From Wolbachia endosymbiont (group A) of Anomoia purmunda (GTDB taxonomy: Bacteria; Pseudomonadota; Alphaproteobacteria; Rickettsiales; Anaplasmataceae): DNA of 64,000 nucleotides. Below are positions 54,432 through 63,567 of this stretch, in pieces. The stretch's first letter is position 1. Each line of letters begins with the position of its first letter. The stretch is from assembly GCF_947251545.1 (NCBI RefSeq), contig NZ_OX366362.1, positions 930,001 to 994,000 of the forward strand, read 5' to 3'. A model generated the notes under the pieces. It had not been told where the DNA came from. It did not search any database and saw only the letters and a list, made by a program, of their open reading frames with translations. Position numbers and translations under genes: made by a program.

Positions 54432-55664
54432 TTACCTTACCACTTCGTTTTGATTCTCCAGTTCAACATAGGATAAATTACTCATACATTCTCCTAGTAT
54501 TTCCTCCTTTTTATCATTATCTAGTCCACTGCTAAACCCCTGACACTTTTTCTCAAGAGCTAAGCGTGTAGCTATGATATATCTTACTGTTTCAGGGGAT
54601 AACTCCGGCAACTCATGACGAATCTTTTCCTGCTCTTCTTCAGAGAAATTGCCAAGGTTTTCCCTGGCCGTTTCAGAAAATTTTTGAGTAATCGTTTCTT
54701 TTATCATTCCACCAACTTCCTGTTTATTTAGTGTAATAACTACCGATGGATGCAAGCCAGATAAAGACTCAACCATTTTATTATATGTTCCACCGGCACA
54801 ACTTTGACCGCGATTACCATAAGTTGTTGCTGCATCTATAAGACCTTTAATAAACATATCCTTTCTGTTTTTTATGTCCTCATCACTTAAAGGAATTTTT
54901 GGGTCTATCGTTCCTGTGTTTCTATCGTTGCAAGCTTTCCAACACAAAATAGCTGTTTGTTTTAGTGTTAATTTGCTATAATTATCTTTAAAACTATCTC
55001 CTGTTGTTTTATTAATAAACTCCAAGCATTTAAGTGCATGAGATTTTTCATCTTCTGTAAATTCGCTTGACTGCCTAATATACTCTTCAACTTCAGTTGT
55101 ATTTCCTCTATTTAGTTGTGTATAGAATTCATCCTTACTTAGGTTCTCCTTATATTTTTCTATGAGTCTATCAACACTTAAATTTATACTAGAAACTGCA
55201 CTTGGATCATGAGTAGTTTGCGCAACAAAAGGAAGAACATTAACTAAATCGTGCATGAGAAACTGCCTTTCTTCTTCTGGAGCTTCTTGTATAAAATTAA
55301 AAATCTGCCGTATCTCTTCAATGAGTACTTGGTTTAGCAAACTTAAGAATAATATAGGCAGCACTAAAAGTATACAGGAAATAATAATCCATACGGCTAA
55401 AACAGCTTGCAATATTACCCTAATGATATTTTTTGGCCAGGCCGATAATCTTGTTTCATTTTCTTCTGGTTTTAAAAAATAATCTACTAACCAATAATAC
55501 AAAAAGAACTGTATAAGAAGAAAAAGTGGGGGAATTGTGCTTATCAGTAAAAGTATGTTAATGAATTTTTTGATTCTACCAGTATTGTTATAAGCGTTTC
55601 GTACTCTCTCTATTATGGTGTTTGCTCTATTTTGCTGTTGATTATTATCTGCACCTGCTAACAT
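54432..55664 (-). CDS. two-TM membrane protein with large helical C-terminal domain
   Basis: A 410-residue unrecognised protein. Two N-terminal membrane segments (FINILLLISTIPPLFLLIQF and IIRVILQAVLAVWIIISCIL..) are followed by ~290 residues, mainly helical and acidic, with a single Cys-containing CAGGTYNKMVESL region. There are no catalytic motifs I know. It lies between Fic and an ankyrin gene, all on the minus strand, in an accessory block. Confidence 0.7.
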   Translation of the reverse strand: MLAGADNNQQQNRANTIIERVRNAYNNTGRIKKFINILLLISTIPPLFLLIQFFLYYWLVDYFLKPEENETRLSAWPKNIIRVILQAVLAVWIIISCILLVLPILFLSLLNQVLIEEIRQIFNFIQEAPEEERQFLMHDLVNVLPFVAQTTHDPSAVSSINLSVDRLIEKYKENLSKDEFYTQLNRGNTTEVEEYIRQSSEFTEDEKSHALKCLEFINKTTGDSFKDNYSKLTLKQTAILCWKACNDRNTGTIDPKIPLSDEDIKNRKDMFIKGLIDAATTYGNRGQSCAGGTYNKMVESLSGLHPSVVITLNKQEVGGMIKETITQKFSETARENLGNFSEEEQEKIRHELPELSPETVRYIIATRLALEKKCQGFSSGLDNDKKEEILGECMSNLSYVELENQNEVVR

Positions 55665-55780
55665 ATTATATTTTCTCTAAAGCACCAGATTTAGTATATT
55701 AGAATATTAAAATTATATCAATAAAAAATTTGTGAACTACTATAGCTCTCTGTGATTTACTGATCGCTTTATAAAAAGCT

Positions 55781-56659
55781 TTATACTTTTTGCTTAATTG
55801 GAGGTGCTAACTCTGCACTTTCTGCTCTGTCTAGGGTACTACTTGGTTTTTTTGCAGTAATTTTTTGAGTGCTACCATCTACCTTATTCTCGATATCTGC
55901 TCCATATGATCTTAATACTTCAATAGCTTTCTCGTTTCCACTATTCAGCGCAATATCCAAAGCATCCATTCCATCATTATTTTTGTGGTTGATAAAATTC
56001 TCTAACTCAAAGATTTTTATATATTGCTCAATGATGAATTCTACCACTTTTCCAGGGCAATTATTAGCGGCAGGAAAGAGTACTGTATTGTTATTATTGT
56101 CTTTCTTTGTTACATCTACTTTGAGCTTGTCTATCAAATACTTGATAATTTCTATTCTGCTATCATCTTCTGCTTCAGTGCACTGCCTAGCAGCTAAAAA
56201 CAGAGCTGTTCGCCCATTATTGTCCACATCTTCAATATCTTGTCCCTTATCAATTAAGGCTTGTATTATATTTTTATTCCCATACAAAGCAGCAAAGTGA
56301 AGAGGAGTATACCCTTCGGTACTTTCTCTTTCATTAATCAATGCACCATGGCTAGCTAGTAATTCTATAAATTCTGGCGTATTTGGAAAAACTGCAAAGT
56401 GCATTGGTGTTAGATCATCTTTACCATGATTTTGAGTTTTTGCATTAACGTTTGCTCCATTTTTTATCAGCAATTTTGCTATTTCTAATTGTTTGCGTCC
56501 GATGGCAATATGCAGTGGCGTACGATTGCGTTCATAATGATCATTGACGTTTGTGCCACACTTTATTAGTAGTTCTGCAGCTTCAATATTACCTTCCTGA
56601 ATTGCAACATATAAGGAAGCATATCCATCTTTTGTTTCCTCTGTCATACGAAATTGCAA
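55781..56659 (-). CDS. ankyrin-repeat protein
   Basis: A 292-residue protein with six to seven ankyrin repeats from the very N-terminus (YASLYVAIQEGN, RTPLHIAIGRKQ, LTPMHFAVFPNT, YTPLHFAALYGN, RTALFLAARQCT, MDALDIALNSGN). A short Ser/Lys-rich tail ends PPIKQKV. There is no signal or membrane segment. The frame is intact. The start may also be the ATG at 56647 (MTEETKDGY). Candidate type IV-secreted effector, by family only. Confidence 0.85.
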   Translation of the reverse strand: MQFRMTEETKDGYASLYVAIQEGNIEAAELLIKCGTNVNDHYERNRTPLHIAIGRKQLEIAKLLIKNGANVNAKTQNHGKDDLTPMHFAVFPNTPEFIELLASHGALINERESTEGYTPLHFAALYGNKNIIQALIDKGQDIEDVDNNGRTALFLAARQCTEAEDDSRIEIIKYLIDKLKVDVTKKDNNNNTVLFPAANNCPGKVVEFIIEQYIKIFELENFINHKNNDGMDALDIALNSGNEKAIEVLRSYGADIENKVDGSTQKITAKKPSSTLDRAESAELAPPIKQKV

Positions 56660-57700
56660 ACATGTTAGTTCATATATTATTAAGGATTATTATTAAGTTT
56701 TTATTAATACAATATTAATAATAATTAAGATTTTAACCGCGATTAGAGAAATTTATGTTTATCGACAATTTTGTAAACAGCAAACCCGTCATTCCGCCAC
56801 GAACCGTCACGGTATCTCATCAGCTAACAAGCAGCGGGATGACGGTTGTCAGGCTAGCTGTCATCCCAGTGCCTTGACTACTGAAATCTAGATTCACCTT
56901 ATGATAGTGTCATCCCAGTGCCCAGACACTGGGATCCAGGAAAGTTTGCTTGTAAGCAAGCAAACTAGCACAGAAAGTGGTTACAACATTTTCGATGAGA
57001 TTATATGGAAAACTGGATCCCAGTGTCAAGCACTGGGATGACAAGGTATAAACCTTATCTTCATGCCGCCACGAACCTTCATACCACGATTCATTCGCGG
57101 TATCTCTAGATCCCGCTAACAAGTAGCGGGATGACGGTTGTCGTTTAGCCATAAATATTTAAGAAATTTACCAAATGAAAAAAAAGGCAAAAGAAGCCCC
57201 ATGGTTAACTAGTTATTTATATGTACTTCAAAATATTGGCGTTTTTTATTCTAAACGCTCCGATTCAGCCGCTTTTAAATGCGACTAACCTAAATTATAA
57301 ACGTTAAGAAATTTACTAAGTGGAAAAAAAGGCAAAGAAACCCTAGGGTAGCTAGTATTGAAATTCTCCCTTGTCTATTTGACGTCTTTTACTGTCTTAA
57401 ACGCTTTATAAGCGCGTTTCGGCTTGTATAGGTAGAAACCTAAAAGTTTTATAAAGACATGAGGTGCACATAGTGCAAAAAATTAAGCATGATTTACGCC
57501 AAATACATTAAGTTTTTTTGTCATTAATCCACTGCAGAGATTGCGAAGATAAATAAATAGCTTCAGTTTCATGATAAGGGGGCTGGCGAAGGGTGTCAAG
57601 TAAGTTTTTCGTTTCTACTGAATGACAATTGTGGCTTGGGAGGTGATGCAAGAAATCTGTTATTTTAATTGTGTGAAATTTAGTTTTGTGTTTCGTAATA
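56660..57700. repeat. 1-kb repeat field between ankyrin gene and pth
   Basis: No gene. A second-family palindrome lies at 56787-56844, first-family palindromes at 56857-56880, 56909-56940 and 57013-57042, and another long element at 57060-57137. A partial copy of the ~380-bp repeat lies at 57150-57232, followed by a complete copy at 57233-57615 ending GGGTGTCAAG. An open frame at 57508-57708 is the repeat read backwards. Confidence 0.75.
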
Positions 57701-58249
57701 TTATACAATCAAATTGATAAAAGCTGTATTATCTCCTTGCAGCATTAAGTGTATATTTTTTGCTATTTTTTCCACTAAGGGAGTAACATTATCAAAATTT
57801 GAAAATTTTGATAACACATAATCTGCTAAGCTTCTTTGATCTTCAGGTCTACCCACTCCAAATCTCAAGCGCCAATAATCGTTGCCAATAAAACTATCTA
57901 TGGATTTAAGTCCATTATGTCCAGCAGAGCTACCACCTTTCTTTATTTTTATTTTTTCAAGTTCCAAATCGGCGTCATCGTGTATGACAACGATATTATC
58001 TAGCGATAATTTGTAAAAGTTTCGTATTTTTGCAACAGGGATGCCTGAATTATTCATAAATGAATAAGGCTTTATTAACATGATTTTATTATCATTAATT
58101 ATGCCAGAGGTTATTAGATAATCGGCTTTTTTAGAGAACGACTGGAAATTCCAATATTTGCAAATTGTATCAACTACGATGAAGCCGATATTATGATAAG
58201 TTAACTCATATTGACCACCAGGGTTACCAAGCCCAATTATCAGGTGCAC
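57701..58249 (-). CDS. pth: peptidyl-tRNA hydrolase
   Basis: Pth frees tRNA from peptidyl-tRNA dropped by ribosomes. The 182-residue protein has IIGLGNPGGQYELTYHNIGF (catalytic His20), KPYSFMNNSG and VIHDDADLELEKIKIKKGGSSAGHNGLKSI. It starts with GTG at 58249 in a TAGTG overlap with the rplY stop, showing translational coupling; rplY-pth is a conserved pair. Confidence 0.93.
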   Translation of the reverse strand: MHLIIGLGNPGGQYELTYHNIGFIVVDTICKYWNFQSFSKKADYLITSGIINDNKIMLIKPYSFMNNSGIPVAKIRNFYKLSLDNIVVIHDDADLELEKIKIKKGGSSAGHNGLKSIDSFIGNDYWRLRFGVGRPEDQRSLADYVLSKFSNFDNVTPLVEKIAKNIHLMLQGDNTAFINLIV

Positions 58250-58860
58250 TATTCCTCTGTTTCTGCTTGAGGTTCTTCAACCTCACTATCGGCAGCAGAA
58301 ATTGTAACAATGGTAAAATTTTCTTCTTCATGAGCTACAAACTTAACACCTTCTGGTAATTTTACATCATTAATATGTATAGACTGGCCAATCATTTTAC
58401 CGGATAAATCAACTTCAATAACCTGAGGTATTTTATCAGGAGAGCATTTAACAGCAATAGAACGACACAAAACATTAAGCACTCCACCTAACTTGATCCC
58501 TGGGGCTTTACTTTCATTCACAAATGATAGAGGTATGTCTATTTTAATTTCGCTGCCTTTATCAACAAACTGAAAATCAACATGTTGCACAGTATCCTTT
58601 ACTACATGCAATTGGATATCACGAACAAGAGCATATTCCTTTTTGCCCGAAATATTCAGCTCTATCAAATGTGCAGAAAGAGAGCCTGATTTATATTGCT
58701 TCGTGAATTCCTTTGCAGACAATGTCAAATTTACATTATCATGGCCTTTTCCATATATGATTCCAGGGATGTTTCCTTTCTTCCTTAGAGAATGCATCGC
58801 TTTTGTTTTTGTTATATCACGTAACTCTGCATTAATTGTTACTATTTCCTGTTGCGTCAT
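58249..58860 (-). CDS. rplY: 50S ribosomal protein L25 (Ctc form)
   Basis: A 203-residue L25 with the N-terminal 5S-rRNA-binding domain (HSLRKKGNIPGIIYGKG) and the C-terminal TL5/Ctc domain (VPQVIEVDL-like IPQVIEVDLSGKMIG..). It ends in an acidic tail (EVEEPQAETEE). GGAGTAACC precedes the ATG. First gene of the rplY-pth pair. Confidence 0.93.
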   Translation of the reverse strand: MTQQEIVTINAELRDITKTKAMHSLRKKGNIPGIIYGKGHDNVNLTLSAKEFTKQYKSGSLSAHLIELNISGKKEYALVRDIQLHVVKDTVQHVDFQFVDKGSEIKIDIPLSFVNESKAPGIKLGGVLNVLCRSIAVKCSPDKIPQVIEVDLSGKMIGQSIHINDVKLPEGVKFVAHEEENFTIVTISAADSEVEEPQAETEE

Positions 58861-59005
58861 CGGTTACTCCTATTCAGCTAATCTTTTTAATATAATTTAA
58901 TAATAATATAACATAAAAATATTTATTTCAAACTTCATTCTTTCATATTAATTGTTTGTGAAAGGATTTGTTTAGATATATATTTAAGCTTATTTAACAA
59001 GAACT

Positions 59006-59305
59006 ATGGGCATTGACGATAAAGTAGTTTTTAGGATTTATAGACCAACAAGAACTGCAACACAATCTGGTTTAGGTAATACAAATTTCTGGCACCTGAA
59101 AATTGAATCTGGCTCTTACTACATTGAACCTTTAATGGGGTGGGTTGGCTCAAAAGATCCAAAAAAACAGATTGTATTAAAGTTTGATTCTCTTGAAAAA
59201 GCAGTATTCTACGCAAAAAAACGTAACGTTAAATACATAATTGAAATGCCAAAAAATGTTAAGAGGCTGCCAAAATCTTACGCAAGCAATTTCATACTAG
59301 AGTAA
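59006..59305 (+). CDS. NADH dehydrogenase accessory subunit NDUFS4-like (ETC complex I)
   Basis: A 99-residue member of the ETC_C1_NDUFS4 family, an accessory subunit of alphaproteobacterial and mitochondrial complex I. The recognisable pieces are VFRIYRPTRTATQSGLGNT, WHLKI and PLMGWVGSKDPKKQIVLKF, then EKAVFYAKKRNVKYII. It stands alone, divergent from rplY. Complete. Confidence 0.88.
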   Translation: MGIDDKVVFRIYRPTRTATQSGLGNTNFWHLKIESGSYYIEPLMGWVGSKDPKKQIVLKFDSLEKAVFYAKKRNVKYIIEMPKNVKRLPKSYASNFILE

Positions 59306-59606
59306 GTTGCACAACAAATGGTGTTATGCAAGTAGCTGACACTGCTCTCCTTTGTCATCCCAGTGCCCAGACACTGGGATCCAGGAATTTTATTAAGTTG
59401 GTAAGCATAAAAATAGCTGTTTTACGTTAAAATACAATGTTTTTGATGATTATGGAAAGGATGGATCCCAGTGTCAAGCACTGGGATGACACCATTTGTT
59501 GTAAACTCACTTTTACTCTATGGTTATACTACCTTGCCGCTATCCTGAACGGATACAAAGTAAGTTTTATTGTGATGTGCTCATCTGTAAAAAATAAGAC
59601 TTAATC
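59306..59606. repeat. palindromic repeat field
   Basis: No gene. Palindromes lie at 59320-59345, 59355-59385 and 59462-59490, followed by AACTCACTTTTACTCTATGG..CTGAACGGATAC at 59503-59553. Confidence 0.7.
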
Positions 59607-59918
59607 TCACTGTTGATCATGGATTTTAAGTTGTGTTAACACACTGCGGCCATTTAAAGAGTCAAGATTTTTAACCTGACTAGCCAGTATTAATGAGTTA
59701 TTTTTCAGGTATTTCTTTACAAGGCTTGCAAGTCTTTTTGGATTATTCAAATAGCTCCACTCTGCTTGTAAAACTTTTATATCACTTTGTACTAAATTAA
59801 TTTCACTTTTTATTTTTATTAGCTCTCTATTTAACGACTGAACATGTAATTTTACCTTAAATAGTCCTACAATGCTAAGAAAAAACATAACTATTGAGAT
59901 GATGCAGAAAGTTCTCAC
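59607..59918 (-). CDS. ftsL: FtsL-like cell division protein
   Basis: 103 residues: one N-terminal membrane segment (IISIVMFFLSIVGLF), then a coiled coil (LNRELIKIKSEINLVQSDIKVLQAEWSYLNNPKRL). The last part matches the FtsL pattern. Its start overlaps the rsmH stop by 4 bases, and rsmH-ftsL is the conserved start of the dcw cluster. Identity rests on topology and neighbour. Confidence 0.8.
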   Translation of the reverse strand: MRTFCIISIVMFFLSIVGLFKVKLHVQSLNRELIKIKSEINLVQSDIKVLQAEWSYLNNPKRLASLVKKYLKNNSLILASQVKNLDSLNGRSVLTQLKIHDQQ

Positions 59919-60859
59919 GACAACCTCTGTATAGCTCTTAGTTTTGCTGAGCGTGAACGCGGATTTGCACTTACTTCTTCTATACTTGCTTCAATCACTT
60001 TTTTATTTAGAAGAGAGAATGTCTTGCAATCAGTAGCACATAAATCTTTAAAAAAAGTTTTGACTATACGATCTTCTAAGGAATGAAAGGTGACGACAAT
60101 TAATTTGCCATTCTCACTTAAAATCTCAGATGCAGCTTTAATGCCCTTTTCAAGTTCTCCCAGCTCATCGTTTACCCATATTCTGATTGCCTGAAATGTT
60201 CTGGTTGCAGGATCAATTTTGCTTTTTCCACGAAATACCACGGAACGTACAATATCCGCAAGCTCAAATGTAGTTTTGATAGTTTTTTTCTTCCGTGCAC
60301 TTACTATTGCTCTTGCGATTTTGCGAGAATGACGTTCTCCTCCGTAGTTATATATAGTATTTGCGATTTCTTCTTCGCGTAAAGCGTTAACAAACGTTGA
60401 AGCGTTTATATAAGAAGAGTTATCCATGCTCATATTGAGTGGACCATCATGTAAAAATGAGAACCCTCTATCTCCGTTATCAAGCTGCATAGATGAAACT
60501 CCGATGTCAAAAACCACTCCATCCACTCCGTTTGATGTCATTCCAGCACGTGACCAGTTATTTTTTCCAGTATCAAGTACTGGGATGACAGGAGATGGCT
60601 CAACGCTGCTTAGTATACTTTTAATATTACTAAACTTCTCAATGAATAGTTTTATTCTATCTGGATATCTAACGCTTAAATCATCATAAAACTTAGTTAC
60701 CGTTTCATCTCTATCAATTGCATATACTTTGCAATCAGCTGACTCCAATATTGCTTTGCTATACCCTCCAGCTCCAAATGTGGCGTCTACGTATATGCCA
60801 CCATCCTGCGGTGATAGTAGTGATAGCATCTCTTTTAACAAAACTGGAGTGTGTGTCAT
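59915..60859 (-). CDS. rsmH: 16S rRNA (cytosine1402-N4)-methyltransferase with in-frame repeat
   Basis: RsmH (MraW) methylates C1402 of 16S rRNA. The 314-residue protein has HTPVLLKEMLSLL, the SAM motif VDATFGAGGYS, DGVVFDIGVSSMQLD and KTFQ-like RTFQAIRIWVNDELG. Between SSVEPS and GVDGVVF about 18 residues ([20 protein letters not shown]) are a translated palindromic repeat, close before the catalytic-site strand. The frame is intact. Upstream of ftsL, overlapping by 4 bases. Confidence 0.92.
   Translation of the reverse strand: MTHTPVLLKEMLSLLSPQDGGIYVDATFGAGGYSKAILESADCKVYAIDRDETVTKFYDDLSVRYPDRIKLFIEKFSNIKSILSSVEPSPVIPVLDTGKNNWSRAGMTSNGVDGVVFDIGVSSMQLDNGDRGFSFLHDGPLNMSMDNSSYINASTFVNALREEEIANTIYNYGGERHSRKIARAIVSARKKKTIKTTFELADIVRSVVFRGKSKIDPATRTFQAIRIWVNDELGELEKGIKAASEILSENGKLIVVTFHSLEDRIVKTFFKDLCATDCKTFSLLNKKVIEASIEEVSANPRSRSAKLRAIQRLS
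60536..60590. repeat. palindromic repeat in frame inside rsmH
   Basis: GTCATTCCAGCACGTGACCA and CCAGTATCAAGTACTGGGAT, a diverged palindrome pair, sit in the reading frame just before the conserved VDGVVFDIG segment. Confidence 0.82.
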
Positions 60860-61079
60860 AGTGCTCCATCAAGAGACTCTGTGCATACAAATAAAAATAA
60901 CTTCCCACTAAAACATATGGAAGTATATAGGCAATAATATAAAAACACTTGAATATAGTCAATGATATAAAAATATTAAGATTTAATAAGATGCTATTAT
61001 TAATATGATGTTCAAATTTTTCTATTATATAAAAAAAAGTAATGTATATTACTAAATACTAAACAGACTATAGAAAATT

Positions 61080-62075
61080 ATGCAGCAAATAACAAAAGTA
61101 ATATTTTCAAGTTTGATTTGTAACACTTTATTGTGGTATGACCACATGCTTTTTGGCCACTTAATAAACATAATAGGTGGTGTGTTTTTTCCATCGGATG
61201 ATCAACTAACCAGCGTATTGAAGGCTTTTGGAGTGTTTGCAGTGGGTTTCTTAATGAGACCAATCGGCGCTGCTATATTTGGTCACATTGGTGATAAGCA
61301 TGGCAGAAGAGTTGCCTTATTGCTCTCGATTATATTAATGACTTTATCAACCGTATTAATTGCTTTTGTTCCAGGTTATCAAAGCATTGGAATACTAGCG
61401 TCAATGCTGGTAGTGTGTTTAAGATTATTGCAGGGTATATCCCTTGGGGGAGAAGCAGGAAATGCACCATTTTTAATAGAACACGCTCCTAAAAACAAAA
61501 AAGGATTTTTTGGCAGCATTGAAGTATTAAGCGCAATTTTTGGTTCAGTATTAAGCCTGATAGCGTTACTCATATGCAAAAAAGTATCTGATTTTGAATC
61601 TTGGGGGTGGAGATTACCTTTCATTTTCAGTTTAGCAATGGGATTAATTAGCATATATATGAGATATATACTTGATGAAAGCCCAGAGTATAAAAGACAG
61701 AAAAATCCATCTAAATTGCCATTAAAAGAGTTATTAAACAATTAGAAAAAGCCTGTTCTAATATCAATAGGTATTGACTTGGTTGAAAATGCGTCTCTCT
61801 ATATATATTTGGTATTTTTCAATGTGCTTACGAATAAAATATTAACAGTAAATACTCATTTTAATCATATAGTGGAAATACTGAATCAAATTGCACTTGG
61901 AGGATTGACAATATTGTTTGCAATACTTTCTGATAAGGTAGGAAGAAAAAAAGTTATGAAGTTTGCATTTATAGCTTTTGTAATAGTGAGTTATCCAGTT
62001 TTCTCAATGTTATGTAGTGGCAATTACTTGCTGGCACACATTCTTTTTATAATTCCAATAGCTGCATCGCTTGGC
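61080..62075 (+). pseudogene. ProP-like MFS transporter, nonsense mutation and IS4 truncation
   Basis: The MFS metabolite:H+ symporter (ProP/ShiA) pattern is clear: VGFLMRPIGAAIFGHIGDKHGRR and RLLQGISLGGEAGNAPFLIEH. An in-frame TAG at 61743 interrupts LLNN*KKPVLIS, after which the same frame continues (LTILFAILSDKVGRKKV) until the IS4 element at 62076 cuts it. No 3' part appears after the IS. Two independent lesions make it a clear pseudogene. Ancestral substrate unknown (proline/betaine-like). Confidence 0.85.
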
Positions 62076-63386
62076 CATACGCGTCAAGTTAAGAAGCAAG
62101 GGTAAGAAAATTCAATGAACTTAAGGTGGATACTCTAGTTTTTCTATATCTATCTTTCACAGAAAATTGTGACCAGTCTGTGGTAAGTTTTTTCAGGAAA
62201 ATTCTCAAATTATTAATTTTACTGCTTAACGCTAAAAACAACTCCCTAATCCTTCTTTTTAATTCAATGAATGCCTTTGTTAAACTCAGCTCTGTATTCT
62301 CTTTCAGTTTTATACAACCAACTATTCCATGAAATATAAGAATTGCGCACAATTTAGCGTATAGTTCACATAATACTCTGTATGGTTTTCCTTTAAGTTC
62401 GTCAAGCCTGATGTGACTCTTATACAATTTAAATAATAATTCAATCTGCCATCTTACCCTGTAAACTGTTAATACTTGTTCAGCGCTGATTTTACTCTCT
62501 GGAACGTTAGTTATGAATATCGACCAATCCAGCAATTTTTGATTCTTTTGAGAAGATGTATATCCATGTGATTTTGCTAACTTATTAGCCCTTCTTCTTC
62601 TAATTATAGACTGTTCTTCAGTTAATTTTTGACATATAATTCTCACTTTAATTTTTACTTCTTTTCCTAATAGCACTTCCATCTCTAGAAGGGATTGACC
62701 TTCTAAACATTCCAACAACTCTATTTTTTGATTTGTTTCTATATCATATATATTGGTATCAGACTTATAACGACTAACAAAATATGCACCTGCTTCATCA
62801 ATCTGTTTAAAAGAACTAGGCACAAAGTAGCCCAAATCAAATATTAGCAAATCATTGGCTGATAAACCGTTCAGATAATCCCTATAACCTTGATCCGACC
62901 TTATTCCTTCTATTAAATTTAACTTATCTAGCGCTTGGTTCAGGTAATCAAAGACTAACTGCAGCTTTATTCCTGATTTGGTATTACTCTCACAATCTCT
63001 ATAGCTACTCCCATATCCTTTGTACATATCTTCCATGCTACTGGGCAGGCTAATATAATCCAAACCCTGTTTTGTAATTTCTATCGAGTCTTCATTTAGC
63101 AATTGGCACATTGTTTCTATGCTGCAATCACCAACTCCTATGTTACCAAAAACCATAGCTTTTATGAATGATGAGCCATTAAGTTTTCTCTTTCTTTTTA
63201 TAAAACCTACTGCAATTGATATTTCGTCTGCTTTTTCATTAAAGAATTCATTGAGGTCTTTTGATAAGCAAGCTATTCTGTCCATTGTAAGTTCTCTCAT
63301 TCACATATCCAAGAAGAACTTATACCTTATTCTTTTCCTTCACTCTATCAATTTTACTTACACTTTTCCTTAACTTGACGCGTATG
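62076..63386 (-). mobile_element. IS4-family element, complete copy (1311 bp)
   Basis: Inverted relative to 51776-53085, with the same 18-bp terminal repeats. It differs by one extra T in the leader. It disrupts the MFS transporter gene. Confidence 0.93.
62089..63300 (-). CDS. IS4-family transposase
   Basis: 403 residues, identical to the copy at 51861-53072, with LLIFDLGYF and the Y-(2)-R-(3)-E-(6)-K signature. Intact and probably active. Confidence 0.93.
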   Translation of the reverse strand: MRELTMDRIACLSKDLNEFFNEKADEISIAVGFIKRKRKLNGSSFIKAMVFGNIGVGDCSIETMCQLLNEDSIEITKQGLDYISLPSSMEDMYKGYGSSYRDCESNTKSGIKLQLVFDYLNQALDKLNLIEGIRSDQGYRDYLNGLSANDLLIFDLGYFVPSSFKQIDEAGAYFVSRYKSDTNIYDIETNQKIELLECLEGQSLLEMEVLLGKEVKIKVRIICQKLTEEQSIIRRRRANKLAKSHGYTSSQKNQKLLDWSIFITNVPESKISAEQVLTVYRVRWQIELLFKLYKSHIRLDELKGKPYRVLCELYAKLCAILIFHGIVGCIKLKENTELSLTKAFIELKRRIRELFLALSSKINNLRIFLKKLTTDWSQFSVKDRYRKTRVSTLSSLNFLTLAS

Positions 63387-63538
63387 GTTTATTGTAAGGA
63401 CTTATCTCACATTTACTCTATGATTATCTTTTTAGAGCACTTTGTCTACCTATTTTGCCACTCTGCTGAACGGATATAACCTAAGTTACTTTAGCTATAG
63501 ATAAAGAAACTTACATTTCAATTATTTCACAATTTCTG

Positions 63539-63544
63539 TATAAT
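63539..63544 (+). promoter_or_regulatory. -10 box of prsA promoter
   Basis: TATAAT at 63539-63544 with a weaker TTTCAA at 63516-63521 (17-bp spacing), 24 bp before the prsA ATG. The preceding ~130 bp (63400-63480) is another copy of the ACTCTATG..CTGAACGGATA repeat. Confidence 0.5.
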
Positions 63545-63567
63545 CTTAAAAACTCAATTAGTGCGTT

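Noticed and set aside
57508..57708. 66-residue ORF on the minus strand before pth
   Set aside because: About half of it is the ~380-bp repeat read backwards. The same peptide appears in other repeat copies with different ends.
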